A program made the position numbers and the translations under genes. Below, piece by piece: positions 38,606-48,246 of a stretch of 64,000 nt of DNA. Numbering within the stretch: the first letter of the stretch is position 1; the number at the start of each line of letters is the position of its first letter. Source of the DNA: Aromatoleum buckelii (lineage in GTDB: Bacteria; Pseudomonadota; Gammaproteobacteria; Burkholderiales; Rhodocyclaceae); the NCBI RefSeq assembly GCF_012910785.2, contig NZ_WTVH02000010.1, positions 992,001 through 1,056,000 of the forward strand, in the 5' to 3' direction. The notes under the pieces were generated by a model. The model ran no database searches, had not been told where the DNA came from, and saw only the letters and a program-made list of their open reading frames with translations.

Positions 38606-39956
38606 CAAGCGGCGTACGCTGCTGATCGTCGAGGACGATCCGGCGCTTCAGAAACAGATGCGCTGGGCTTTCGACGCTTTCGAAACAGTTGTTGCGAGCG
38701 ATCGGGAAAGCGCGATCACGCAATTGAGGCGTCATGAGCCGGCGGTCGTGACGATGGACCTCGGGCTGCCCCCCGCGCCCGATGACGCCGTCGAGGGATT
38801 TCGCCTGCTGGGGGAAATGCTCGCGCTGGCCCCCGATACCAAGGTCATCGTCCTGACTGGGCAGCATGACCGCGAAAACGCGGTGAAGGCGGTCGCGATG
38901 GGGGCCTATGATTTCTTCGGCAAGCCTTTTGAACCCGAGTTGCTCGGCCTGACGATCGACCGCGCTTTTCGCCTGCACGACCTGCAAATGGAAAACCTGC
39001 GTCTGGCAGCGCTCCAGGGAAGCAGCCTGTCCGCCGTCCTGACGCGGGATTCGGCGATGCTCAAGGTCTGCCGCACCGTCGAGAAAGTGGCGCCGGCGAA
39101 CGTCACGGTCGCGCTCCTCGGGGAAAGCGGCACCGGCAAGGAAATCCTGGCGCGCGGCCTGCACGCGATGTCGACGCGCGCCAAGGAGCGCTTTGTCGCG
39201 ATCAACTGTGCAGCCATCCCGGAGACTCTGCTCGAGAGCGAACTGTTCGGCTACGAGAAAGGGGCTTTTACCGGGGCCGTGAAACAGACGCAGGGCAAGA
39301 TCGAAGCTGCGCACAAGGGGACTTTTTTCCTCGACGAAATTGGCGATCTGCCGATGGCGCTGCAGGCGAAGCTGCTGCGTTTCCTGCAGGAGCGGGTCAT
39401 CGAGAGGATCGGCGGCAGGGAAGAGATCGCGGTCGATGTGCGGATCGTGTGCGCGACGCACCGCGATCTGAAGGCGCAGATCAGCGCCGGGCTGTTCCGC
39501 GAGGACCTCTATTACCGGCTTGCCGAAATCGTCATCGAAATCCCGCCACTGCGCGACCGCGACGGCGACGCGGTGCTTCTCGCGCATGCGTTCGTGCAGC
39601 GCTTCGCGCAGGCCAATGGACGGGGAACGATGCACCTGGGCGACGACGCGGTGGCGGCAATCGAATCGCATCGCTGGCCGGGCAACGTGCGGGAACTGGA
39701 GAACTGCCTCAAGCGCGCCGTCATCATGACCGAGGGAAGCCGCATCACGGCCGACGATCTCGGTCTGGACAGCGTCGACCCCGATCTGCAGCACCTCAAC
39801 TTGCGACAGGTGCGCGACGAGGCGGAACGGCGGGCCGTCGTACGGGTGCTGGCGCGCACCAACGGCAATATTGCCCGCGCGGCCGAGATTCTCGGCGTGA
39901 GCCGTCCGTCGCTTTACGACCTCATGAACCGTTTCGCTTTGAAGAAGGAGAACTGA
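38598..39956 (+). CDS. prsR: PrsR, sigma-54-dependent response regulator of the PEP-CTERM system
   Basis: The 452-residue regulator has a receiver domain (LLIVEDDPALQKQ, phospho-acceptor Asp in VTMDLGLPP), an AAA+ domain (GESGTGKEILARG Walker A, EKGAFTGAVKQ with the sigma-54-contacting GAFTGA loop, TFFLDEIGDLPM Walker B) and a Fis-type helix-turn-helix (NIARAAEILGVSRPSLYDLM). It activates transcription by sigma-54 RNA polymerase. It overlaps prsK and is followed by prsT. Likely target promoters lie at 56320 and 57736. Confidence 0.95.
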   Translation: MNDKRRTLLIVEDDPALQKQMRWAFDAFETVVASDRESAITQLRRHEPAVVTMDLGLPPAPDDAVEGFRLLGEMLALAPDTKVIVLTGQHDRENAVKAVAMGAYDFFGKPFEPELLGLTIDRAFRLHDLQMENLRLAALQGSSLSAVLTRDSAMLKVCRTVEKVAPANVTVALLGESGTGKEILARGLHAMSTRAKERFVAINCAAIPETLLESELFGYEKGAFTGAVKQTQGKIEAAHKGTFFLDEIGDLPMALQAKLLRFLQERVIERIGGREEIAVDVRIVCATHRDLKAQISAGLFREDLYYRLAEIVIEIPPLRDRDGDAVLLAHAFVQRFAQANGRGTMHLGDDAVAAIESHRWPGNVRELENCLKRAVIMTEGSRITADDLGLDSVDPDLQHLNLRQVRDEAERRAVVRVLARTNGNIARAAEILGVSRPSLYDLMNRFALKKEN

Positions 39957-39958
39957 TC

Positions 39959-42748
39959 GTGTCCGAGCGGAAAGTTTCAGCGCGGTCCTTCGCGGGTCGC
40001 ATCGTCACCGCCGCCCTGTGCGCGGCGCTGCTCACGGCCTGCGGCGACGATCCGGAGACGATGCTCCGATCGGCGAAGGAATATCTGGCGAAAGGGGACA
40101 CCAACGCGGCCGCGATCCAGCTGAAGAATGCGCTGCAGAAGGACGGCAGTCTTGCCGAGGCGCGTTTCCTCCTCGGACAGATCAATCTGGAGCAGGGCGA
40201 CGTTGCCGGCGCGGTCAAAGAGCTGCGTCGGGCTGCAGAGCGGGGTTATCCCGACGCGCAGGTCAGTCCGCTGCTCGCGCGCGCCCTTGTCCGGTCGGGA
40301 GAGTTCGATGAGGTGCTGAAGGCGTTCGATGGCAAGGCGCTCGAAGATCCTGCCGGGCAGGCGGCGCTGCTCGGTGCGGTTGGGGATGCGCATTTCGCCA
40401 AGAGGGAACTCGAAAAGGCGAGAGCCTCGTATGAGGCAGCCGTTGCGGTGGCGCCGTCCGACGCGCAGACCCGGGTCGGCCTGGGGCGCATCAAGTTTTT
40501 CGGCGGTGATCCAGACGGGGCGCTCGCCGAGGCAGATCGTGCTCTCGCGCTCAAGGCCGATGCTGCGCAAGCGCATGCGCTGCGGGCCGACGTGATGATG
40601 CTGCGCAATCAGCCTGCAGAGGTCGTGACTGCCCTCGAGGCTGCAGTCGCGGCACGTCCCGAAGCCGTCAACTACCACTTTGCCCTCGTGTCGGCCCTGC
40701 TGCGGGAAAACCGGTTCGATGCAGCGGTTTCGCGCCTCGATGCGATGAAAAAAATTGCGCCCCGGCACGCGTCGACGCGTTACCTGCAGGCGCTGGTGGA
40801 ATTGCGTAACAACCGGATGACGGAAGCACGTGACCAAGTTGCCGAGGCCGTTCGCCTTGCTCCCGATTTTCTCGCGGCGCGCCTGCTCGCAGGCGTCGTC
40901 TATGGCCGCCTGAACCAGCAAGTGCTCGCGCAGGAACACCTCGGCGTGGTGCTTACACGGGCTCCGCGCCAGGTGCTGGCGCGCCGGATGTTGGCGGCAT
41001 CGCAACTGGCTGCGGGCGAACCGAGTCGCGCCTTGGAGACGTTGCAGCCGCTGCTCGATGCAGCGTCGGTGGACAGTGCGACGATGGCGCTTGCGGGGAG
41101 GATCTACACCGCGACGGGTGATCTCGACCGCGCAGCGGAATATTTCGCGAAGGTCTCGGCCGCCGAGCCCGAGAACGCGAGCGCGCGCACGCGCCTGGGG
41201 GTTTCACGCCTGATGGGCGGCGACGCCGATCAGGCCATCGCCGACCTCGAAGCGGCGTCCGAACTCGAATCCGATGGCGGACAGGCCGATCTCGCGCTGA
41301 TTCTCGTCCATCTGCGGCGCGGGGAATTCGACAAGGCGATGCGTACCCAGCAGCAGCTCGAAGCCAAGCAGCCGGAAAATCCGCAGACCCACATCTTGAA
41401 GGGCGGAATCCTGATGGGCAAGAAGGACGTCGCGGGTGCCCGCGCGGCGTTCGAAAAAGCGCTCGAGCTGAATCCGGACTACCTCGCGGCGTCTGCCAAT
41501 CTCGCACGAATGGATATTGCCGATGGTCGTCCGGATGATGCCAAGAGGCGATTCGAGAAGATCGTTTCAGCCAATCCCAAAAACATCGAAGCCCATTTGT
41601 TCCTCGCCACGCTGCTGGAGCGCACGGGCGCCAAACCCGGCGAAGTGCTGTCGGCACTGGAACGCGCAGCCGGCGCCAATCCCGCGGCGGTGGCGCCACG
41701 GCTCGCGGTGACGCGTCATCACCTTGTGGCCGGGGAGGCGAAAAAGGCGCTGACCGTCGCCCAGGAACTGGCAGTCGCCCATCCGTCGGACGTACAGGTG
41801 ATCGGGTTGCTGGCACAAGCCCAGCTTGCGGCAGGCGATCGGCAGCAGGCGATCTCATCCCTCAACAAGCTGACCGGCCTGGTGCCCCAGACCCCGGGTC
41901 CGCTGATCAAGTTGTCAGACCTGCAGCGGCTCGCGAAGGATCATTCGGGAGCAGAACGCTCGCTGCGGCGTGCGCTCGAGCACAAGGCAGACCTCCTCGA
42001 CGCGCAGCAGCGTCTTGTCTCCCTGTTTGTCGAAGACAAGCGGATCGAGGAGGCCTTGGCCATTTCGAAGACAGTGCAGAGGCAGCGTCCGAAAGAGTCG
42101 ATCGGCCTGCTCGCCGAAGGCGATATTCACATGGCCGCCGGCACGTGGACGCCGGCGGTTCAGGCATACGGCAAAGCGCTCCAGCTTGCCTCATCGCCGC
42201 AGGCAGCCGTAAAGCTTCATGCCGCCCAGTTCAAGGCCGAGAAAGCGGCGGATGCTGCCAGGACGGCCGCGGACTGGATGCGCACCCATCCAAAGGATGT
42301 GACGATGCGCAACTATCTGGCGGAGCGGGCAGTCGCGGAGGGGCGCCTCGACGACGCGCGGAAGCTGTACGAAAAGCTCGATGAACTCGTTCCGAACAAC
42401 CCTTCCGTGATGAATAACCTCGCCTGGATCGCAGGTCAGCGTGGGGATCCGGCGGCGATCGAACTTGCCCGGACGGCGTTGTCCCTGTCCCCTGATAATC
42501 CCGCGATCCTCGATACCCTCGGGATGCTTCAGGTCGAGCACGGCCAGCGTGACGAGGGCCTCGACAACCTGCGCAAGGCCGTCAGCCTGGCACCGGACGC
42601 GGGGGTGCTCCGGCTGAATCTCGCCAAGGCATATCTCAAGGCGGATCGCAAAAGCGACGCGCTCAAGGAACTCGAGCATCTTGCCACGCAGGCGCCCGAG
42701 GGCAGTCCGCTGCGCGCGCAGGCGACGAGTCTGAAGCAGGGCTTGTAA
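39959..42748 (+). CDS. prsT: PrsT, TPR-repeat lipoprotein of the PEP-CTERM system
   Basis: The 929-residue protein begins with a lipoprotein signal (IVTAALCAALLTAC, lipobox LTAC) and consists almost wholly of tetratricopeptide repeats, with typical spacing of Gly-Asp and Ala-Pro-Asp turns (NPDYLAASANLARMDIADGR; PDNPAILDTLGMLQVEHGQ near the end). It matches PrsT of exosortase systems and probably scaffolds secretion or sorting complexes in the periplasm. GTG 39959 follows GAAGGAG and lies 2 bases after the prsR stop, so translation is coupled. No ATG alternative precedes the signal. Confidence 0.92.
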   Translation: MSERKVSARSFAGRIVTAALCAALLTACGDDPETMLRSAKEYLAKGDTNAAAIQLKNALQKDGSLAEARFLLGQINLEQGDVAGAVKELRRAAERGYPDAQVSPLLARALVRSGEFDEVLKAFDGKALEDPAGQAALLGAVGDAHFAKRELEKARASYEAAVAVAPSDAQTRVGLGRIKFFGGDPDGALAEADRALALKADAAQAHALRADVMMLRNQPAEVVTALEAAVAARPEAVNYHFALVSALLRENRFDAAVSRLDAMKKIAPRHASTRYLQALVELRNNRMTEARDQVAEAVRLAPDFLAARLLAGVVYGRLNQQVLAQEHLGVVLTRAPRQVLARRMLAASQLAAGEPSRALETLQPLLDAASVDSATMALAGRIYTATGDLDRAAEYFAKVSAAEPENASARTRLGVSRLMGGDADQAIADLEAASELESDGGQADLALILVHLRRGEFDKAMRTQQQLEAKQPENPQTHILKGGILMGKKDVAGARAAFEKALELNPDYLAASANLARMDIADGRPDDAKRRFEKIVSANPKNIEAHLFLATLLERTGAKPGEVLSALERAAGANPAAVAPRLAVTRHHLVAGEAKKALTVAQELAVAHPSDVQVIGLLAQAQLAAGDRQQAISSLNKLTGLVPQTPGPLIKLSDLQRLAKDHSGAERSLRRALEHKADLLDAQQRLVSLFVEDKRIEEALAISKTVQRQRPKESIGLLAEGDIHMAAGTWTPAVQAYGKALQLASSPQAAVKLHAAQFKAEKAADAARTAADWMRTHPKDVTMRNYLAERAVAEGRLDDARKLYEKLDELVPNNPSVMNNLAWIAGQRGDPAAIELARTALSLSPDNPAILDTLGMLQVEHGQRDEGLDNLRKAVSLAPDAGVLRLNLAKAYLKADRKSDALKELEHLATQAPEGSPLRAQATSLKQGL

Positions 42749-42798
42749 GGCACAGGATTCGGACACCGCGATACGAACACCAAAAAGGACCCTTCGCC

Positions 42799-44079
42799 AT
42801 GACAACTCTCGCTGTGATCGGCCTCGGCTACGTCGGGCTTCCCCTTGCCGTCGAGTTCGGGAAGAAATTCAAGACCATCGGCTTCGATCTTTCGGCCGAC
42901 AAGGTCGCGGCTTACCGCGACTTCGTCGATCCGACCGGGGAAGTGTCGTCAGACGATCTTCGCGCCGCGATTCATCTCGGTTGTCATTCCGATCCGGCTT
43001 CTATCCGCGAGGCGGACTTCATCGTCGTGGCCGTGCCGACGCCGGTCGACATTGCTCACAAGCCGGATTTCACTCCGTTGATCCGCTCGTCCGAAACGGT
43101 GGGGCGCAACCTCAAGCGCGGAGCGGTCGTGGTGTTCGAATCCACTGTGTACCCGGGAGCGACCGAAGAAGTCTGTATTCCGATCATCGAACGGGAATCG
43201 GGACTGAAGTGGAAGCAGGATTTCTTTGTCGGTTATTCCCCTGAGCGCATCAATCCGGGCGACAAGGAGCGCACGGTGACGAAAATCGTCAAGGTCGTTT
43301 CAGGCGATACGCCGGAGACGCTGCAGAAGGTCAAGGAAATCTATGGCGCAATCATAAGCGCCGGAGTTTATGCGGCCAGTTCCATCAAGGTCGCCGAGGC
43401 CGCGAAGGTCATCGAGAATACACAACGCGATCTCAATATCGCGCTGATGAACGAACTGGCGGTGATTTTCCACAAGATCGGAATCGATACCACCGAAGTG
43501 CTGCAGGCGGCCGGGACGAAGTGGAACTTCCTGCCGTTCAGGCCCGGCCTCGTCGGCGGCCACTGCATCGGAGTGGACCCGTATTATCTGACGCACAAGG
43601 CGGAAATGCTCGGCCATCATCCGCAGGTCATTCTCGCCGGGCGGCGCATCAACGACGGCATGGGGAAATACGTCGCCGAACAAACCGTCAAACAGATGAT
43701 CCAGGCGGGGCATCCGATCAGGGGCTGCGATGTCATCGTGCTGGGGCTCACGTTCAAGGAAAATTGCCCCGACCTGCGCAACAGCAAGGTCATCGACGTG
43801 ATCCGCGAGCTCGAGAGCTTCGGTTGCACCGTGCATGTCCATGATCCTGTCGCGGCGCCAGCCGAGGCCGCCCGCGAATACGGCATTCGTCTGGAGTCGT
43901 GGGAAGCGCTGCCGAAGGCCGCGGCAATGGTGGCGGCCGTTTCCCATGCGCCCTATCTCGATATGCAACTGGATGAGTTCGCAGGCAAGCTCCTGCCGGG
44001 CGGCGTTTTCTCCGACGTGAAATCGTCCTATGACGCCGATGCATTGGCCAAGGCGGGTGTAACGGTTTGGCGACTCTAG
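42799..44079 (+). CDS. UDP-sugar 6-dehydrogenase, TviB/WbpO type
   Basis: The 426-residue NAD-dependent enzyme oxidises UDP-linked (N-acetyl)hexosamine or hexose to the uronic acid. It shows the Rossmann motif VIGLGYVGLPLAVEFG, the VAVPTPVD segment, catalytic-region FRPGLVGGHCIGVDPYYL with the nucleophile Cys, and VLGLTFKENCPDLRNSK. The pattern favours the TviB/WbpO subgroup acting on UDP-N-acetylhexosamines. Position after prsT suggests acidic sugar supply for the exopolysaccharide begun by the sugar transferase at 35023. Confidence 0.93.
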   Translation: MTTLAVIGLGYVGLPLAVEFGKKFKTIGFDLSADKVAAYRDFVDPTGEVSSDDLRAAIHLGCHSDPASIREADFIVVAVPTPVDIAHKPDFTPLIRSSETVGRNLKRGAVVVFESTVYPGATEEVCIPIIERESGLKWKQDFFVGYSPERINPGDKERTVTKIVKVVSGDTPETLQKVKEIYGAIISAGVYAASSIKVAEAAKVIENTQRDLNIALMNELAVIFHKIGIDTTEVLQAAGTKWNFLPFRPGLVGGHCIGVDPYYLTHKAEMLGHHPQVILAGRRINDGMGKYVAEQTVKQMIQAGHPIRGCDVIVLGLTFKENCPDLRNSKVIDVIRELESFGCTVHVHDPVAAPAEAAREYGIRLESWEALPKAAAMVAAVSHAPYLDMQLDEFAGKLLPGGVFSDVKSSYDADALAKAGVTVWRL

Positions 44080-44132
44080 GAGCATCTGCTAGAACACCTG
44101 TATCGGCAGCCGGGCCAATGCCATTGGGGGGG

Positions 44133-45092
44133 ATGATGAAACGCTACAAACTCCGCCATGATCGCTGTCGTGCAGCGCTGCTTTTCGTCCTCGCGGCCGG
44201 CACCGTGGCGCCGTCCGCGTATGCCGGCGAGCGCAAGGAGCAGGGCATCCCCGACGCGAAGCTCGCAGCACATGCACGCTATCTTGTCCAGCAGGGCGTC
44301 GCCCACGAGCATGGCGAAGGCGTGCCCCGCAATCCGGTCCGCGCAGTCGCGCATTATTGCGAGGCGGCCCGCCTCGGCGATGCCGAAGCGATGTACGCCC
44401 TCGGCTGGATGTATGCCAACGGACGGGGGACGCAGCGTAACGATGCATATGCCGGAACGCTGTTCGCGATGGCGGCCGCGCGCGGGGACGTGCAGGCACG
44501 ACGGATGCTGCGCTTCACCGGCGGTCACAGCGGGCAGGTTCCCCCTTGCCTCAACGCCGCGCCGGCGGTCGCGCTCGACGACCATGAGTGGAATCCGGAG
44601 ACCCACATCCGCTCGCTGTCAGCCGAACGGCAGCGCATTGCGCGCATGATCATCGAGCTCGCCCCCACCTATCAGATCAGCCCCCGGTTCGCGCTGGCGA
44701 TCGCGGTGGCCGAGTCACGGCTCGATGCGGGAGCCGTCTCGCCGAAGAATGCAATGGGCGTCATGCAGCTGATCCCGGATACGGCGGCACGCTTCAACGT
44801 CCGCGATCCGTTCGATCCGCGCGAAAACATCAAGGGGGGGCTCGCTTATTTGCGCTGGCTGCTCGCGTATTTTCGCGGCGACATCGCGCTCGCGGCTGCC
44901 GGCTACAATGCCGGCGAGGGCGCCGTCGACCGGTACCGGGGTGTGCCGCCTTACCCTGAAACTCGCGCCTATGTGAGCCGTATATTGAACTTCGTCGCCC
45001 GCCGAGACCATCCGTTCGACAGCCGCATCGCACGGCCCAGTGTAAAAATGCCGGCAGGGCAAGCGGCAAGTGAGGGAGCAAGCGATACATGA
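44133..45092 (+). CDS. Lytic transglycosylase with Sel1-like repeats
   Basis: The 319-residue protein has a signal peptide (AALLFVLAAGTVAPSAYA), a Sel1-repeat region (VRAVAHYCEAARLGDAEAMYALGWMYANG) and a C-terminal soluble-lytic-transglycosylase domain with the catalytic Glu in AIAVAESRLDAGAVSPKNAM, then GVMQLIPDTAARF and AAGYNAGEGAVDRY. It should cleave peptidoglycan in the periplasm. ATG 44133 or 44136 follows GGGGGG. The stop overlaps the next gene start as ATGA. Confidence 0.9.
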   Translation: MMKRYKLRHDRCRAALLFVLAAGTVAPSAYAGERKEQGIPDAKLAAHARYLVQQGVAHEHGEGVPRNPVRAVAHYCEAARLGDAEAMYALGWMYANGRGTQRNDAYAGTLFAMAAARGDVQARRMLRFTGGHSGQVPPCLNAAPAVALDDHEWNPETHIRSLSAERQRIARMIIELAPTYQISPRFALAIAVAESRLDAGAVSPKNAMGVMQLIPDTAARFNVRDPFDPRENIKGGLAYLRWLLAYFRGDIALAAAGYNAGEGAVDRYRGVPPYPETRAYVSRILNFVARRDHPFDSRIARPSVKMPAGQAASEGASDT

Positions 45093-45886
45093 ATTTCAGC
45101 GCGGCGAACCGTGCGCTTCGGCGCAGCCTCGTTGTCGCCGCCACGACGGCCACTGCAGGGCTGATACCGCTTCCGGCGGTGGCAGACCTGGTCGACACGG
45201 TGTCGCGCATCAAGCCATCGGTGGTCGCGGTCGGCACCTTCCAGCGCACCCGGGCTCCCGCCTTCAAGTTCCTCGGCACGGGTTTCGCAGTCGGCGATGG
45301 AATGATGATCGCGACCAATGCGCACGTCGTCCCCGATGCGCTGGCCGATGATCAGATGGAAACCCTCGCGGTGGCAGTTCCCGGCGAGGGGCAGGCGACG
45401 ATCCGCAAGGTCAGCAAGCTTGCGATTGACAAGAACCACGATCTGGCAGTGTTGCGGCTCGAAGGCGGACCGCCGCTGCCTTCCCTGTCCGTCGACGTGT
45501 CTTCGGACCGCGTCCGCGAAGGTCAGAGCATCGCCCTGACCGGTTTTCCGATCGGCAGCGTCCTGGGACTGTCACCCGTGACGCACCGTGGCATCGTCGC
45601 CGCGATCACCCCGATCGGTATTCCGCAGCTACGTGCGCAGCATCTCAATCAGGCGCTGATCCGCCGCTTGTCGAAAGACCCTTTCCGCATTTATCAGCTC
45701 GATGCGACGACTTACCCCGGAAACAGCGGAAGCCCGGTATTCGATTCCGAGACGGGGCGGTTGGTCGGTGTGATCAACATGGTGTTCGTCAAGTCCACCA
45801 AGGAAAACATTCTGAGCGACCCGTCGGGCATCAGCTACGCGATTCCCGTCGAGTACCTGAAGGCGCTGCTGAAAGGGCTGGAATGA
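45089..45886 (+). CDS. Periplasmic trypsin-like serine protease without PDZ domain
   Basis: The 265-residue protein has a signal peptide and an S1C-type protease domain with catalytic His in MMIATNAHVV, Asp in KNHDLAVLRL and Ser in YPGNSGSPVFD. HtrA/DegP relatives carry one or two PDZ domains; none is present here. The 4-base overlap with the transglycosylase gene suggests co-translation and perhaps joint action on the cell wall. Confidence 0.88.
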   Translation: MNFSAANRALRRSLVVAATTATAGLIPLPAVADLVDTVSRIKPSVVAVGTFQRTRAPAFKFLGTGFAVGDGMMIATNAHVVPDALADDQMETLAVAVPGEGQATIRKVSKLAIDKNHDLAVLRLEGGPPLPSLSVDVSSDRVREGQSIALTGFPIGSVLGLSPVTHRGIVAAITPIGIPQLRAQHLNQALIRRLSKDPFRIYQLDATTYPGNSGSPVFDSETGRLVGVINMVFVKSTKENILSDPSGISYAIPVEYLKALLKGLE

Positions 45887-45925
45887 CGGGGCGACGCGCT
45901 CCCGGCTGTGCTGGAGGTTGCGAAG

Positions 45926-46000
45926 TGGTCTCCTCGGCGAGAATCGAACTCACATCTAGCGCTTAGGAGGCGCTCGTTCTATCCATTGAACTACGAGGAG
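45926..46000 (-). tRNA. tRNA-Arg (anticodon CCT)
   Basis: On the minus strand the 75-base sequence forms a cloverleaf: acceptor CTCCTCG/CGAGGAG, D arm GTTC/GAAC, anticodon stem AGCGC/GCGCT with loop CTCCTAA giving anticodon CCT, T arm GTGAG TTCGATT CTCGC and encoded CCA. It reads AGG arginine codons. Confidence 0.95.
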
Positions 46001-46011
46001 AGCGCGCAATT

Positions 46012-48135
46012 CTAGCCGTTCGAGCGCCGGTGACCAAGCACGCCTTTGCCGTTTCCGTGGATTTTGTGGTTGACGTGGCCATTGTGGGGTTCGCGCTGGG
46101 GAAGCGAAGCTTCTCCATTCTGCTCTTCGGCCTGCGCCGTCGAGGGAGGCGGTAGCAGGAAGTCGCGGGGGCGCGAGACGAAGCGCCGGACGATCATTTT
46201 TCCCAGTTCGCGTCCCTGCGCGAAGGTGATGCGGCGCGCGCGCAGCGCGACGTAGAGGGTCAGCGCGAAGCTCACTCCGAGGTTCGTGAGTCCGATGAGC
46301 GCGATGCCGGCTGCCGACAGCGCCGCGAGTTGCCAGCTCAACGTGAAATCCATGCCGACGGCAGCGTAGCCGACGTAGGCGGACGAGAAGGCGATGTGGC
46401 GGATGTCCAGCGGCAGGCCGAACAGGACCCCGAGTGCCGTCACGCCGCCGAGCAGGAAGCCGAAGAAGAAATTCGCCGCCAGCGCGCCGAGGTTGTTCTC
46501 GACATAAGCCGCGACGCGCTGCATGCGCGCGGCACCGAACACCCGACGAGGCCAGCGCAGCTGCAACAGCCGCTGCGGAATGCGTTCGTAGGCTGACAGG
46601 TTGTCGTAGTAGCCTGCGATCAGCCCGGACAGGAACAGGCAGAAACCGGCAATTGCCGCGAACAGGACCGCGCCGCTGACCGGATCGACCTGCCTGAGCA
46701 GTTCGCGCGCCTTGCCCGGCTCGGTGAACGGATCCCCGGTAAGCCAGTGGATCCCGATCGCGATCAGCATCGCCATTGGAATCGCGATGCCGATGTTGCC
46801 GAGGATTGCGGCAAGCTGGCTGCGCACGGTGCGCGCGATGAGCTCCACGAGGTTCTCGAGGTCGCTGTTCTTGCCCTGCGCTTCGCCGATCGAAGCGGCG
46901 ATCGCGTTGGCCGTCATCGCAGGCTGCTTGGTCGCGACCGTGCCGCCGAGAATGTGGATCAGCACGAAGCCGATGCCGTAGTTGAGACAGAACGCCAGGG
47001 CTTCGGTCATGGGGGCGAAACCCTCGCGGCCCAGCACGATCTTCAGGCCCGTCATCGCTGCGATGATCAGCCCGCCGAGCGCTGCCGAGCCGAGAATGCC
47101 GAAGTATTCGCGACGGGTCGAGGTGATGTAGTGCTCGCCGGTCTTGCTTGCGCTTTCGGTCATGCGCATCGACAGCAGTTCGACGTTCTGCCCCCAGTAG
47201 TCGGAGAGCTTGTTCTTGCGGCACTCGGCATGCACCAGTTGCTTGAAGATCCCGACGATCTGCGCCGCGACCGCGTCGATGCGTCGCTCGGCGTGCAGCT
47301 GATGGAGCAGGAACAGCAGGTCGGCCATCCGGTCGAGGTGCTGGCGGAGGCGTTCGAGCTTGAACGTGAGCGCCAGGCTGGTGCCGATCTTGGCCGCGCG
47401 CTTGCGGATCCGCAGGAGGACGTCGTCGCACTGGTCGAGCATCACCTGCAAGTGTTTTTCGTCTTCGACCAACTCGGAGCCGTCCTTCCAGGCGCGCCGA
47501 TAGTGGTCGAGATAGGCGACCAGTTCCTGGTTCTGCGCCAGAAAGGGCGATTCGTGTTCCTCGAGTGTGGGATCTACGCGGATCAGCTCGGGCTCCAGCC
47601 CGATTGCCGACACGTGATACGACAATACCCGCAGCGCCTCGAGGATTTCGGCGGCGGCGTGCGGCAGCCCGTAACCCTCTTCAGTGCTGTCCGCTTGGAG
47701 CGGAGTCGATCCGAAAACGCTGCGCAGGAACTCGATCCACTCCGCGTCCGGGATTGCGGTGACCCAGGCCTCGTCGTCCTTGCGGTGGAAGACGACACTC
47801 AGCACGTCCTTCATGTAGTCGGTGTCGACGACTTCGGGCAGCAGGCGCCCGGAAATGCGGTGTGCCGTCTCGGAAAAGAAACCGGTGGACGGGAGCAGGC
47901 CGGACGAGACGTACAGCGACACCTGCTTGCGCTCGCGAAAGAGGCGGATCAGCGCGTCGCACAGGCCTTCTGCAAGGTCGTGCCGGGAGGCGAGCGTGTG
48001 CGTCAGGCCGCGCAACCCCGCGATCGCCGCTTGCGTGTCGGAAGCTTTGGCCGGGCGCAACTCATCGACCAGCGCGACCCACAGTGCGAGATCGTCGTCG
48101 TGTTCTTCGCGGAATCGCCCCAACAATGCTTCCAT
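46012..48135 (-). CDS. Gcr-type 'site-specific recombinase' family membrane protein
   Basis: The 707-residue protein has a soluble N-terminal half rich in helices and a C-terminal half with six or so membrane segments (ILGSAALGGLIIAAMTGLKI, AIPMAMLIAIGIHWLTG, VLFAAIAGFCLFLSGLIAGY, FFFGFLLGGVTALGVLFGLP). It matches the family called site-specific recombinase after gonococcal Gcr. No tyrosine or serine recombinase motif is visible, and the membrane helices make DNA recombination unlikely; the family name is probably a misnomer. The gene ends 12 bases from tRNA-Arg. Confidence 0.85.
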   Translation of the reverse strand: MEALLGRFREEHDDDLALWVALVDELRPAKASDTQAAIAGLRGLTHTLASRHDLAEGLCDALIRLFRERKQVSLYVSSGLLPSTGFFSETAHRISGRLLPEVVDTDYMKDVLSVVFHRKDDEAWVTAIPDAEWIEFLRSVFGSTPLQADSTEEGYGLPHAAAEILEALRVLSYHVSAIGLEPELIRVDPTLEEHESPFLAQNQELVAYLDHYRRAWKDGSELVEDEKHLQVMLDQCDDVLLRIRKRAAKIGTSLALTFKLERLRQHLDRMADLLFLLHQLHAERRIDAVAAQIVGIFKQLVHAECRKNKLSDYWGQNVELLSMRMTESASKTGEHYITSTRREYFGILGSAALGGLIIAAMTGLKIVLGREGFAPMTEALAFCLNYGIGFVLIHILGGTVATKQPAMTANAIAASIGEAQGKNSDLENLVELIARTVRSQLAAILGNIGIAIPMAMLIAIGIHWLTGDPFTEPGKARELLRQVDPVSGAVLFAAIAGFCLFLSGLIAGYYDNLSAYERIPQRLLQLRWPRRVFGAARMQRVAAYVENNLGALAANFFFGFLLGGVTALGVLFGLPLDIRHIAFSSAYVGYAAVGMDFTLSWQLAALSAAGIALIGLTNLGVSFALTLYVALRARRITFAQGRELGKMIVRRFVSRPRDFLLPPPSTAQAEEQNGEASLPQREPHNGHVNHKIHGNGKGVLGHRRSNG

Positions 48136-48246
48136 GCTGCCTCGTCGATGGTGTTGTCTGCAAAATGTTGCACCGCATTATGCTCGAATGCGCCGCTATG
48201 GTAGCAGGCCGGTAAAATGGCTTTTCATTCCAATGAGTCCTTCACC

